Source: Marinobacter sp. es.042 (GTDB taxonomy: Bacteria > Pseudomonadota > Gammaproteobacteria > Pseudomonadales > Oleiphilaceae). Taken from it: a stretch of 64,000 bases of DNA. The position numbers and the translations under genes were made by a program. Position 1 is the first letter of the stretch; each line of letters starts with the position of its first letter. The DNA lies in NCBI RefSeq assembly GCF_900188315.1, contig NZ_LT897781.1, forward strand, positions 1,984,001-2,048,000, in the 5' to 3' direction. Below are positions 15,369 through 23,144 of the stretch, one piece after another. Under the pieces are notes generated by a model that saw only the letters and a list, made by a program, of their open reading frames with translations, did not search any database and was not told where the DNA came from.

Positions 15369-15752
15369 CTAGCTCTTGTGGGGTGTCTGAAAGAGTTCAA
15401 AAAAATCGCCGGCAGAAAACAGCGTCATCACCCCAAGAGAACCAAAAACTAAGAAGATACCACCAGCATACACACGCCATGCATACTGCCCGATACCGTC
15501 ATTGTGGTTACCAGCAGCAATCCAAAGCCGAACCGCACTATAAGGAAACCAAAAATATAGAACTGCAACTATTGGGATCATCGTGAACGCTGGTAAAACC
15601 CAAATTGCGACCTCTGGCGATACGACACTAGCGTAACGGACCAACAATTTTGGTATGACAAAAGCCGCCAACACCAGCCAAATGAACAGATAAACCGAAT
15701 ACAGCAAGTGCTCAATGAAAAATATATGAACAGGCTTCCTTGTCACATTCAT
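15369..15752 (-). CDS. Polytopic membrane protein (cassette)
   Basis: 127 residues with three hydrophobic segments (about 12-36, 48-68 and 93-113). Begins MNVTRKPVHIFFIEHLLYSV. No motif or family recognised. Confidence 0.65.
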   Translation of the reverse strand: MNVTRKPVHIFFIEHLLYSVYLFIWLVLAAFVIPKLLVRYASVVSPEVAIWVLPAFTMIPIVAVLYFWFPYSAVRLWIAAGNHNDGIGQYAWRVYAGGIFLVFGSLGVMTLFSAGDFFELFQTPHKS

Positions 15753-15772
15753 AGAAAATCACTCATAACGCC

Positions 15773-15834
15773 TGTGGTAATGGGCGGCTACGGAGCGCAG
15801 CGCAGTAGGCGTCCCGTTGACCACTTGGTTAAAT
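15773..15834 (-). repeat. attC site of the lipoprotein cassette
   Basis: 62-bp site with cores TCATAAC and GTTAAAT and short arms GGGCGGCTACGG/GTAGGCGTCCC. Confidence 0.82.
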
Positions 15835-16473
15835 TTCGTTGAGGACCAGCTCTGAGAAATACAGAAACCCCGTGTTCTCCAACTGTGCAGAACATGATGG
15901 TTTATAAGTCCCACTTTCGTAAGCCTTCGCTGTGGAGTCCAGGTGCCGAAGATATTTTCTCTCAGCCTTTTCCAGTGATGCTTCAGATAACTTTTCATCT
16001 AGTTCTGAGGTCACACGAATGAAAAGATCTTGCCACTTCTCCGCAGCTCTCGGCTTCCCACAAATTTCTTCAGTCACCGTCATAACCGCCATTTGCGCAG
16101 AAAAAGCTTCGAACGCTTTGGCCATCGGACCTTTCATTTGGCTTGCGATTCTCGCCATTTCTGTGGGAGCAGACTTCTCCTCTTTCGAGAGGCCATCAAC
16201 GTACTCTTTCAGTTTGGAGTGACCGGCGGGATCGCTTAAGAGCATATCCATTTCACGATTTACTCGTGAGGCGATCGCCGCTTGACGAACAAGTTCTTGC
16301 CGTTGGCTTTCGATTGTTTCCATCAAGGCGGCGTAATCAAAACCAAGCTGGGCGTCGATGTAGTTCTGAATATATTCACCCCCATTTTCTTCGCTATCTG
16401 AAGATGAACAGGCGGTGAGTACTAATGCCAAGAAAACTGAGGAAAACGTCCGTGTATATCGATTCACTCTCAA
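15829..16473 (-). CDS. Lipoprotein of unknown function (cassette)
   Basis: 214 residues with a type II signal peptide: FSSVFLALVLTACSSSD, lipobox LTAC near residue 22. The mature part is helical, with QRQELVRQAAIASRVNREMD and a later ELDEKLSEASLEKAERKYL segment, suggesting a coiled helical domain in the periplasm. Two C-terminal-half cysteines (EEICGK, PSCSAQ) could pair. The stop is inside the attC. Confidence 0.75.
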   Translation of the reverse strand: MRVNRYTRTFSSVFLALVLTACSSSDSEENGGEYIQNYIDAQLGFDYAALMETIESQRQELVRQAAIASRVNREMDMLLSDPAGHSKLKEYVDGLSKEEKSAPTEMARIASQMKGPMAKAFEAFSAQMAVMTVTEEICGKPRAAEKWQDLFIRVTSELDEKLSEASLEKAERKYLRHLDSTAKAYESGTYKPSCSAQLENTGFLYFSELVLNEI

Positions 16474-16485
16474 CTCCGATCAAGA

Positions 16486-16572
16486 ATTTAACGCGGAAAT
16501 AAGCGGCGGCCCGACAGGGGCGTCCGGTGGACGGCCGTCAGGCCGGGAACGAACTTAATTGACTGGTTAAAG
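16486..16572 (-). repeat. attC site of the ORF-poor cassette
   Basis: 87-bp site with cores ATTTAAC and GTTAAAG, of the AAGCGGCGGCCCGACAGGGG subtype. Confidence 0.87.
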
Positions 16573-16905
16573 GCAGGTACTGTCGCTGCCTGATCCCTGG
16601 CACTGACCATGACGGCCTACTCCGTTACCTTGCACCGGCTAGCGCCGATACCGTTTGTTTGAAACCACCGCCAATGTTGCGGTGGATGAACCTGACACCA
16701 AAGGTACCAGATCCTGACTGAATTTTCGGCGGACAGCCCGGAGCGGCGAACACCTGACTTAATGCCAACACCGTTGACGATTGCAGCAACCAAATCGGAC
16801 GCGGATTCGACGGCCTTGGTGCTCACCAGATGAAACGGGTCTGGTTGCCAAGCCCGGCACCAAGGCCACTGGCACACAGCCACCCAAAAGGACCGAAGCC
16901 TTTGC
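16573..16905 (-). other. Cassette body without a convincing gene
   Basis: A 333-bp cassette body. Two minus-strand frames compete: a 49-codon frame from ATG 16908 (MAKASVLLGGCVPVALVPGL, stop at 16759), whose start overlaps the attC core GTTAATG, and an 88-codon frame from a GTG at 16883 in another phase. Neither has a clear ribosome site or a recognised domain. It may be a short lipoprotein-like peptide gene or a non-coding cassette. Confidence 0.4.
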
Positions 16906-16977
16906 CATTAACGCCTTGGCTTTGCGGCGTGACGGAGCGCCAGCGTAGGAACGTCCGCCAACAGCAATTTGTTAAGC
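16906..16977 (-). repeat. attC site of the HEPN-like cassette
   Basis: 72-bp site with cores CATTAAC and GTTAAGC. Confidence 0.82.
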
Positions 16978-16980
16978 ATT

Positions 16981-17607
16981 TTATGATTTAATAGCTTTGT
17001 GCAATCTACCTTTGTTTCCTTTGAAAAGGCAGCGTGCCTCGAACTTTTTGAAATACTTGGCCGCTTTCGACGCTTCCACTGTTAACTCTCCCAACTTATG
17101 CCCGGACGAGTTTTTAATATCACTATGTGTAGGCTGCCATTTGTAGTGAATAAAGGCATTACGAGCTTCAGAAACCTTCTTGATCGTTTTTAAATAATTA
17201 GCGTTAAATGTTGGCAGTCCTAAAACCTCAAGCACCCATGTTAACTTTCCTTCAAGGTTTACGGTACGCAGTATGCCTTTGGTAACATTAGCACTGAGAT
17301 CTGACCTATGGAGTGTGGTACCGATAATCCGGTTAATTGTGTGCTCGTAATACGTCGCGTAGAACATCAGCGCTAGCTCGAAGCTTCCTTCATTAGTGAA
17401 ATTCTCTGCGTTTGGAAGCAGTTTATCCCGATGATCAATCGAGATTTTAATTTCCGGAAGACCTTCTAGAAGCGACACAACTTTTGAGCGTAGTGCCTCT
17501 CCATCCTTCAAGTCCTCGGCGGTCAGCTTTCCAGACGCAAGCAACCCCTCGTAAATCTTGCGAATAACGCTATTTAAATGCCGTCTTTCTTCCTTTGATT
17601 CCATCAC
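16981..17607 (-). CDS. Helical protein with a HEPN-type RxxxxH motif (cassette)
   Basis: 208 residues, almost all predicted helix. Around residues 76-95 SFELALMFYATYYEHTINRI resembles the first helices of HEPN domains, and residues 149-154 read RNAFIH, an R-x4-H motif that is the RNase active-site signature of that superfamily, followed by YKW. The gene is noticeably more AT-rich than the flanking chromosome. HEPN proteins are often toxins or phage-defence effectors; here that role is an inference from one motif. No partner gene shares the cassette. Confidence 0.6.
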   Translation of the reverse strand: MMESKEERRHLNSVIRKIYEGLLASGKLTAEDLKDGEALRSKVVSLLEGLPEIKISIDHRDKLLPNAENFTNEGSFELALMFYATYYEHTINRIIGTTLHRSDLSANVTKGILRTVNLEGKLTWVLEVLGLPTFNANYLKTIKKVSEARNAFIHYKWQPTHSDIKNSSGHKLGELTVEASKAAKYFKKFEARCLFKGNKGRLHKAIKS

Positions 17608-17626
17608 ACATTACTGCTCTATTAGT

Positions 17627-17710
17627 GCTTAACGCTGAAATAAGCGGCGGCCCGACAGGGGCGTCCGGTGGAGGCCGCAGGCCGGAACGTACTTAATTGA
17701 CTGGTTAAAT
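17627..17710 (-). repeat. attC site
   Basis: 84-bp site with cores GCTTAAC and GTTAAAT, of the AAGCGGCGGCCCGACAGGGG subtype. Confidence 0.87.
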
Positions 17711-17995
17711 TCAGCCTGACTGATTGCCATAGAGCCTTGCCCCGTAAACGATGTGCACATAGAAAAGAAGCGGCACAAAAATCAGAATCGCCAAACCCAC
17801 GATCCCCTGATGCTCCAGAGATTGTCGATACGTCGGTTTGATAGCTCCAAGGGAAACTACGTAAAAAACAAGTCTCGACACTTGAATGAAGGGCCAAGCC
17901 ACGACCAGAAAGAGTATCCACAGCACCGAAGCAACAACAAAAGCTTGGGCAAGTGACTCCAGCGTGCTGACGAATCCCGAACTATTGTCTTGCAC
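17711..17995 (-). CDS. Small membrane protein (cassette)
   Basis: About 94 residues if it starts at the GTG at 17995. No ATG is available near the attC, and the longer frame reads through attC sequence. Two hydrophobic segments: FVVASVLWILFLVVAWPFI and GIVGLAILIFVPLLFYVHIV. The start is uncertain. Family not recognised. Confidence 0.55.
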   Translation of the reverse strand: MQDNSSGFVSTLESLAQAFVVASVLWILFLVVAWPFIQVSRLVFYVVSLGAIKPTYRQSLEHQGIVGLAILIFVPLLFYVHIVYGARLYGNQSG

Positions 17996-18007
17996 AGGCT
18001 CCCTCAA

Positions 18008-18092
18008 ATTTAACGCTAGCCATAAGCGGCGCCCGACTAGGGCGTCCGGTGGAGGGCCATCGGCCCGGAACAACCTTCATGGCCTTGTTAGG
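18008..18092 (-). repeat. attC site of family C copy 1
   Basis: 85-bp site with cores ATTTAAC and GTTAGGC, of the CGGCGCCCGACTAGGGCGTC subtype. Confidence 0.87.
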
Positions 18093-18094
18093 CC

Positions 18095-18421
18095 TTAAAC
18101 GTAAACAAGCAATGCTGGCGCATACGCAGACCAGTAAAGAGCGACTGTACCCGCAAAGCTCATGGAAATTGCGGCGAATGGCAACCATTTGGATGCGCGA
18201 AACAGTGCTGAAAAGGCCAAACCGAGACACAGAATAGGCAATACCACCCACCACTGAATCGTCCGGAAAACAAACTCCGAGTAAGCAGTCTGCTCTACAC
18301 CAAAGCTATACCAGAGTTGCGTAAATGACTTGGCGGCCTCTGGTTGGTTTAGCGCATAGATAAAGTAGGACTGCGCAAACACGAAGAACAGAATGAACGA
18401 CCAAAAAAACAGCTTCTTCAT
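18095..18421 (-). CDS. Membrane protein, family C copy 1 (cassette)
   Basis: 108 residues with three membrane helices: MKKLFFWSFILFFVFAQSYF at the start, IQWWVVLPILCLGLAFSALF in the middle and ISMSFAGTVALYWSAYAPAL at the end. It differs from the product at 27583-27909 at only a handful of positions. No recognised family. Confidence 0.72.
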   Translation of the reverse strand: MKKLFFWSFILFFVFAQSYFIYALNQPEAAKSFTQLWYSFGVEQTAYSEFVFRTIQWWVVLPILCLGLAFSALFRASKWLPFAAISMSFAGTVALYWSAYAPALLVYV

Positions 18422-18427
18422 ACTATG

Positions 18428-18486
18428 ACCTAACGCAAAAACGAAGCGGCGCGTCTCACGCGTCCGCCTTCCGTGTCTTGTTAAAT
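18428..18486 (-). repeat. attC site, short type
   Basis: 59-bp site with cores ACCTAAC and GTTAAAT and arms GAAGCGGCGCGTC/ACGCGTCCGCCTTC. Confidence 0.82.
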
Positions 18487-18863
18487 TCCGGACTAGCGTA
18501 CGCCGCTTGGTTTTTCCTCAATCCGAGCATTACCAATAACCCCAATGCCATTCCGATTGGAAAGGCTTTCAATGAAACTAAAGCGGCTAAAATGCCAGCG
18601 ATCTTACCCCATCGCTGCTTTGTAAGGAGCCCAATTCCGCCAACCGTATAAATCATCCCCCCCAGCAGCACATAGGCGTCAAACTTGGACCAAGTACTAC
18701 TGATAGGCACTTCAAAATCAACAATAGCAGCCACTTGATAATTCTTACTGATCAACCACCATAGATCTTGCATACCATTAAACAGCCAATAAGCCGCAAC
18801 TACTTTTACAATGATCAACAAGAGTCCGTTCCGCTCCTGAGATGAAATAATCTCTTCACCCAT
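18456..18863 (-). CDS. Polytopic membrane protein (cassette)
   Basis: About 135 residues starting at ATG 18863, nine bases after GGAG. Three or four hydrophobic segments, including LLLIIVKVVAAYWLFNGMQD, YVLLGGMIYTVGGIGLL and PIGMALGLLVMLGL. Its last ten codons run into the attC, so its C-terminus is encoded by the recombination site. Family not recognised. Confidence 0.68.
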   Translation of the reverse strand: MGEEIISSQERNGLLLIIVKVVAAYWLFNGMQDLWWLISKNYQVAAIVDFEVPISSTWSKFDAYVLLGGMIYTVGGIGLLTKQRWGKIAGILAALVSLKAFPIGMALGLLVMLGLRKNQAAYASPEFNKTRKADA

Positions 18864-18881
18864 TAACAACTACTCCAAAAA

Positions 18882-18966
18882 ATTTAACGCCAGCAATAAA
18901 CGGCGCCCTGACAAGGGCGTCCGGTGGAGGCCGAAGGCCGTAACGAATTTAATTGCCTTGTTATGA
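18882..18966 (-). repeat. attC site
   Basis: 85-bp site with cores ATTTAAC and GTTATGA and the CGGCGCCCTGACAAGGGCGTC stem. Confidence 0.87.
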
Positions 18967-19422
18967 GTGCAGCCAACGTTGCACCCTCACTTTATCCTGA
19001 CCAACGACCCGCTCGATTAATTCCGCCAAAAAATCCATGTTCTCGTAATGCTCGAGCCTTGTGCCCTGAAGCTCCGAACCTTTCAAGATAATGGAGTCGA
19101 CTCGGGACCGCCTCTTGTTCAGCACGAGCTTATCAACTTTACGGAGGTCGATCTCCGTCTTGTAAGCACTGCCTCGGCTTACGAGATTTTCGCCAATGAT
19201 CTCAAGATGGTGATCTTTAGCATTATTGAGAAATCGCCTCGCTCCAAGCCAGTTAAGACCTGAACAGAAAACTACTAATAGGGCTACTATTGATACTCCC
19301 GCAACTAGTGATGCCCCGCTTGCGAAACATAAAAGACCGCCGATCAGAGCAATTAATGCAGCACTAACGAAAGGGCCTCGTCGCCGTTTTCGCAAATACT
19401 TTTCTGAAACATTGAACTTCAT
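18961..19422 (-). CDS. PH-like membrane protein (cassette)
   Basis: 153 residues. An arginine-rich N-terminus (YLRKRRRGP), a membrane hairpin at about 17-58, then a soluble domain with LEIIGENLVSRGSAYKTEID and LRKVDKLVLNKRRSRVDSII that has the strand pattern of bacterial PH-like domains. The PH-like assignment is an inference from pattern only. Confidence 0.6.
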   Translation of the reverse strand: MKFNVSEKYLRKRRRGPFVSAALIALIGGLLCFASGASLVAGVSIVALLVVFCSGLNWLGARRFLNNAKDHHLEIIGENLVSRGSAYKTEIDLRKVDKLVLNKRRSRVDSIILKGSELQGTRLEHYENMDFLAELIERVVGQDKVRVQRWLHS

Positions 19423-19429
19423 ACGCTAC

Positions 19430-19534
19430 TCATAACGCCAATATTCAGCGGCGGCCTTTACGCAGCGAAGCGGAGAAAAGGCCGTCCGGTGGAGGCCCTT
19501 AAGGGCCGCAACGAACTGGAATGACTGGTTATAT
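19430..19534 (-). repeat. attC site (105-bp subtype)
   Basis: Cores TCATAAC and GTTATAT; body TTCAGCGGCGGCCTTTACGC. Confidence 0.88.
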
Positions 19535-20017
19535 TTTGTCATCGACCAACCGCGTGTAGCCCAGTGGAATACTGCCCCCTACGAAAGACTCGTAACTTAC
19601 CCAGTACATGCTAGCGTCGCCAGAGTCCTGCTCAATATTTATGGCGAAGCAATCTCCTTTTGAGCAAACCTCAAAAGCATATGGCTGGCCACTTGGGTTT
19701 GTACCCGAAGGACCTTTCCATTGATAAAGGTTCGATATGGCCTCCTGTAGAACAGGCTTCGGATCAGCGGTAATTGGCGGCGATACGGTCACACCAGTTT
19801 CTGTTTTGCCAAGCTCATCATCCAACACTTTGACTATGGCTATTCGAGACAGAAAAAAGAAGGTGAGCGGGACCACTAAAAAAGAAACTGAGATGTAGGG
19901 AATTTTCCGCCTTCCGCCCATGGCCCTCACAAGCGACACCACACACAGAACCATGCCGATTAAGACAGCCAATGCCATGAAAGGCGATAAGATATCGATG
20001 GCTGAGAGAAGCTTCAT
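19529..20017 (-). CDS. Membrane-anchored protein of unknown function (cassette)
   Basis: 162 residues with two N-terminal membrane segments (about 8-32 and 40-62) and an extracytoplasmic domain containing FEVCSKGDCFAINIEQDSGD, where two cysteines probably pair. Starts MKLLSAIDILSPFMALAVLI. The stop is within the attC. Family not recognised. Confidence 0.68.
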   Translation of the reverse strand: MKLLSAIDILSPFMALAVLIGMVLCVVSLVRAMGGRRKIPYISVSFLVVPLTFFFLSRIAIVKVLDDELGKTETGVTVSPPITADPKPVLQEAISNLYQWKGPSGTNPSGQPYAFEVCSKGDCFAINIEQDSGDASMYWVSYESFVGGSIPLGYTRLVDDKI

Positions 20018-20032
20018 GGGTACCTTTTAAAA

Positions 20033-20093
20033 ATATAACGCGGAGCGAAGCGGCGGCCCGTCAGGGACGTCCGCCTTACGCGGCTTGTTATCA
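20033..20093 (-). repeat. attC site of GFA cassette copy 2
   Basis: 61-bp site identical, as read, to 12367-12427 from the shared ATAACGCGG onward. Confidence 0.88.
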
Positions 20094-20098
20094 CTGCC

Positions 20099-20497
20099 TC
20101 AGTCGTACTCTGCATGCTGAGGCAGATCATCTGTAATCTCGAACCAAGGAGCCTTACTCCCCACGAATACATGGCGCCCTGCTTTTACCTCTGGGTCGGT
20201 ATCAAGTGTTCCGAGTGGGAAACCATAGATCTCGGGGGCTGCATCAAACTTGGTATAGAGGCTGGAGCCACAGTTTGAGCAGAAGCCTTTGTGCTCACCC
20301 GGAGAAGATTCGTAAAACTTCAGCAGCTCCTGACCTTTGACGGTTTGCCAATCCGAGGATTGCACCTTAGCGCGGGTTCTGAAAGCCGAGGCATGAAGCT
20401 TCCGGCACATTGAACAGTGACAGTTCAGAACATCGGTCAGCGGACCGTTGATTTCGTATTGAATACCCCCGCAGAGACAACTACCTGTTTGCTTCAT
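20099..20497 (-). CDS. GFA family zinc protein, cassette copy 2
   Basis: Encodes the same 132-residue protein as 12433-12831 with no difference in the translation, and the flanks from the attC to the leader (TGCACCTCCTTGTGTGATAAC) also match. The copies are 7666 bp apart with unrelated cassettes between, so this is a re-inserted or recombined copy and not a simple tandem duplication. Confidence 0.92.
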   Translation of the reverse strand: MKQTGSCLCGGIQYEINGPLTDVLNCHCSMCRKLHASAFRTRAKVQSSDWQTVKGQELLKFYESSPGEHKGFCSNCGSSLYTKFDAAPEIYGFPLGTLDTDPEVKAGRHVFVGSKAPWFEITDDLPQHAEYD

Positions 20498-20514
20498 TCA
20501 TGCACCTCCTTGTG

Positions 20515-20601
20515 TGATAACGCCAGCAATAAACGGCGGCCCGAAAGGGGCGTCCGGTGGAGGCCCTGCGGGCCGGAACAAATTTAATTGCCTTGTTATG
20601 G
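20515..20601 (-). repeat. attC site
   Basis: 87-bp site with cores TGATAAC and GTTATGG, of the CGGCGGCCCGAAAGGGGCGTC type. Confidence 0.87.
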
Positions 20602-20946
20602 GCGGCCATTAAAAGTAACCCTGACAATTCCATCCTCGATGTCTTCACCTTCAATGGTCTCTATTGCACGGTGCGCTGTCTGATAAACCAAAAAGGCATG
20701 TCCCATACTGGGGACCCCTCGGGAGGCCCACATTAGGGAAATTTCTGCGTAGAAGCTGTAAATCAGCGCCCATTTTTTACCAAGCCAACTGGTATTTTGC
20801 CTGACCATGATCAGAGACTTTTTCTGCCGATTAATGTTTAGGGCAAATTGCTTTTTCCGTGCAGCGGGGATATCGAATGACAACCTTCCGCGACCACTAA
20901 GTGCGTCGAGTACTTCAGTGTAAGTTTTCGGAGTGTCATCTCTCAT
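20596..20946 (-). CDS. Hypothetical soluble protein (cassette)
   Basis: 116 residues from ATG 20946 (MRDDTPKTYTEVLDALSGRG). Contains KKQFALNINRQKKSLIMVRQ and SLMWASRGVPSMGHAFLVYQ. No signal peptide or membrane segment is clear. The preceding longer frame is attC translation. The last codons overlap the attC. Not recognised. Confidence 0.62.
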   Translation of the reverse strand: MRDDTPKTYTEVLDALSGRGRLSFDIPAARKKQFALNINRQKKSLIMVRQNTSWLGKKWALIYSFYAEISLMWASRGVPSMGHAFLVYQTAHRAIETIEGEDIEDGIVRVTFNGRP

Positions 20947-20955
20947 GCGAGAGCC

Positions 20956-21039
20956 CCATAACGCCGCCAACACGCGCAGCTTTGCAGTGGAGGCGAAGCC
21001 GCAACGAAAAAGCTGTCGCTGTGCTTGGCCTTGTTAACC
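20956..21039 (-). repeat. attC site of the GNAT cassette
   Basis: 84-bp site with cores CCATAAC and GTTAACC and the arm GGAGGCGAAGCCGCAACG. Confidence 0.87.
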
Positions 21040-21540
21040 CTGGGCAGAAAATGCCTCGTGGTAAGAAACTTCCCCTTGTGGGAACTCGCCGGAAAACGAA
21101 AGCGCCTGAAAATACTCAGCAGGCACTCCGGGATAAACCAAACCATCTACAGCTTTGAATCCGAAACGCCCATAATAGTCAGGGTCACCAAGCAATACAC
21201 AGCCAGAAGCACCCATTGCCTCCAGAGCGGCTAGAGAGCTTTTCATTAGTTTAGAGCCAACACCGCGCCTCTGATACTCGGGAAGAACGGATATTGGCCC
21301 AAGCCCAAACCAACCGGTTGCACCGTTTGATAAAGTGACGGGCGAAATTGCAACATGACCAATAATCTCTCCGCCTACTTTTGCAATCTGAGAGATCGTT
21401 AATGCCCCATGACGGCGTAGAGCGGCAACAATGAATTGCTCTGTGTGATCTGCATGGGGAGCATTTAAGAATGCCTTCGCAGTAACTTCATGTATTAGCA
21501 CTGCGTCATCAGTGCTTTCGTTGCTGATTTGAATATCCAA
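21034..21540 (-). CDS. GNAT family N-acetyltransferase, YhbS-like (cassette)
   Basis: About 168 residues. The acetyl-CoA-binding motif A is clear: GLGPISVLPEYQRRGVGSKL (Q/R-x-x-G-x-G). VLLGDPDYYGRFGFKAV is characteristic of the YhbS-like group. The start is probably the TTG at 21540, preceded by AAAGAGGT; the longer frame translates attC. The acceptor substrate is unknown. GNAT genes are frequent integron cargo. Confidence 0.88.
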   Translation of the reverse strand: MDIQISNESTDDAVLIHEVTAKAFLNAPHADHTEQFIVAALRRHGALTISQIAKVGGEIIGHVAISPVTLSNGATGWFGLGPISVLPEYQRRGVGSKLMKSSLAALEAMGASGCVLLGDPDYYGRFGFKAVDGLVYPGVPAEYFQALSFSGEFPQGEVSYHEAFSAQG

Positions 21541-21557
21541 TCTCGACCTCTTTGATG

Positions 21558-21636
21558 GGTTAACGCTGAAACTTTGCGGCAATTTTGGAACCGCGAAGCG
21601 GTGGAAAAATTGTCCGGCAACAGTGCATTGTTATGC
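21558..21636 (-). repeat. attC site
   Basis: 79-bp site with cores GGTTAAC and GTTATGC, of the ACTTTGCGGCAATTTTGG subtype. Confidence 0.87.
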
Positions 21637-21918
21637 GGTGTCGGCAGGCGTACCGCACTTCATGCATCTTTCCGGGATCGACAATACTCTGATAAAGCTG
21701 AAAGAAACCCCGTAATGCCCATCACATGCTTTGCACTTCATGCCAGTGACGTAGTGCACCCAACCTAGACCAAAAACCAAAACCGCCATAGGGCCCAGGA
21801 CGAACATGGGCCAAACGACCTGAAAGTGCTCGCAGAGCTCAATCACTATAAGCTGCGGAACGATTACTACCGGAGCTAAACCGAAAGCCATCGCAAAACT
21901 TCTAAGTCGAATATTCAT
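21631..21918 (-). CDS. Membrane protein with C-terminal zinc ribbon (cassette)
   Basis: 95 residues from ATG 21918 (MNIRLRSFAMAFGLAPVVIV). Two hydrophobic segments (about 8-28 and 35-55) precede CKACDGHYGVSF ... CMKCGTP, two CxxC pairs forming a zinc ribbon on the cytoplasmic or periplasmic side. Same general plan as the product at 13366-13623 but not obviously homologous. Confidence 0.65.
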   Translation of the reverse strand: MNIRLRSFAMAFGLAPVVIVPQLIVIELCEHFQVVWPMFVLGPMAVLVFGLGWVHYVTGMKCKACDGHYGVSFSFIRVLSIPERCMKCGTPADTA

Positions 21919-21924
21919 GATTCC

Positions 21925-22011
21925 GTATAACGCCAGCCATAAGAGGCGCCCTGACAAGGGCGTCCGGTGGAGGGCCATCGGCCCGGAACAGACTTAATGG
22001 CATTGTTATGT
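21925..22011 (-). repeat. attC site
   Basis: 87-bp site with cores GTATAAC and GTTATGT and the GGCGCCCTGACAAGGGCGTC stem. Confidence 0.87.
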
Positions 22012-22012
22012 G

Positions 22013-22384
22013 TTATTGTCGTGGTTCCCGCCATGAATCGACTTTTCCACGCATGAAGATAACTTTTCCACCATTTGGGTAATACCAAAAAGCCAGGTTA
22101 CCGCCATCGACTCGCTCGGGCTTGCCAAGAACTCTTTCAACATCATCGTAGTTCATTGCCGTCACGAGCTTTCTCCAGTTTGCAATGGATTTCCATCCCT
22201 CTCCATTCGTTACGACTTGCTGGCCTTGGCCCAAATCACCAAGTAAAGATTCCAGCTTCGATAACCGGAGCTTTAGCTCTTGGACTTCTTTTTCCAGTCT
22301 ATCAATCCGGGCACTGTCATCCGCCTGGACGTTGGCGGCGACACTGAATGAGAGAAACCCAATAAGGATAATGGTTTTAAACAT
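22013..22384 (-). CDS. Secreted coiled-coil protein with SmpA/BamE-like tail (cassette)
   Basis: 123 residues from ATG 22384 with a Sec signal peptide (MFKTIILIGFLSFSVAANVQ, cleavage after A-D region). A short coiled coil follows: RIDRLEKEVQELKLRLSKLE. The C-terminal 60 residues contain NYDDVERVLGKPERVDGGNL and FWYYPNGGKVIFM, like the SmpA/OmlA (BamE) domain pattern. Periplasmic location inferred; no lipobox. Confidence 0.68.
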   Translation of the reverse strand: MFKTIILIGFLSFSVAANVQADDSARIDRLEKEVQELKLRLSKLESLLGDLGQGQQVVTNGEGWKSIANWRKLVTAMNYDDVERVLGKPERVDGGNLAFWYYPNGGKVIFMRGKVDSWREPRQ

Positions 22385-22400
22385 CGCCTCTCCCTGTGAA

Positions 22401-22484
22401 ACATAACGCTTGCAGCATGCGCGCCCATGAAATGGAGCCAAAGGCGCAATGTAATGGGCGTCGCCGTGCCTGCACTTGTTAGCG
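22401..22484 (-). repeat. attC site
   Basis: 84-bp site with cores ACATAAC and GTTAGCG, of the CTTGCAGCATGCGCGCC subtype. Confidence 0.87.
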
Positions 22485-23048
22485 AATTCTTTCCTGTGCC
22501 CGACGTGCCGCGATAACTATCTGTTGAACAGTGGCAGTAAACGACTTGATCGCATCACAATCAAGTTCATTAAGATCCCCTTTCAATGCGCCTTCAGATG
22601 CCTCAATGTACTCCAAAAGAACGTCGTCCGGATCTAGTTCGACTAATCTGGATTGCGCTCTCAGAGAAGCCGGCACCGCCTCAAAATTGATGTTGTTTAG
22701 GCCACATTGCATGTGTGCCACGCGCAACATTCCGTAGACCTTGGCCCACCCTTCAACCATTTGTTTCACGTACACTTCTGATTTTCGATTGCTCTCGTCC
22801 AAAGCAGCCAAATGCCGCAATGATTTCTCCTCGCAGGATGTCCCCTTCCCCTTCGACGCTGCTTTAGAGCAACGCTCCTTGTCCAGCTCTTCGATAAATG
22901 CCTCGTTTTCCGAAGCCATCTTGCTCATGGACTGATTGATTAGTTGCAGTTCAGAGAACAAACGCTCGTCCAAGCTCTCTGACGCGAAGAGCGCTATAGG
23001 GAAAACGAAAAGAAGAAAACTGATGGGGTAAATGTATAGCAATCGCAT
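22479..23048 (-). CDS. Secreted helical protein (cassette)
   Basis: 189 residues with a signal peptide (MRLLYIYPISFLLFVFPIAL, cleavage near FAS-ES). The mature part is strongly helical (SELQLINQSMSKMASENEAF), with cysteines at DKERCSKA, GTSCEEK, HMQCGLN and LDCDAI that could form two disulfides. Periplasmic. Family not recognised. Confidence 0.7.
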   Translation of the reverse strand: MRLLYIYPISFLLFVFPIALFASESLDERLFSELQLINQSMSKMASENEAFIEELDKERCSKAASKGKGTSCEEKSLRHLAALDESNRKSEVYVKQMVEGWAKVYGMLRVAHMQCGLNNINFEAVPASLRAQSRLVELDPDDVLLEYIEASEGALKGDLNELDCDAIKSFTATVQQIVIAARRAQERIR

Positions 23049-23060
23049 ATGTACTTTTCT

Positions 23061-23144
23061 CGCTAACGCTGAAAATAAGCGGCGCCCGACTAGGGCGTCC
23101 GGTGGAGGCCACAGGCCGGAACGAACTTAATTGACTTGTTACTT
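23061..23144 (-). repeat. attC site
   Basis: 84-bp site with cores CGCTAAC and GTTACTT, of the CGGCGCCCGACTAGGGCGTC type. Confidence 0.87.
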
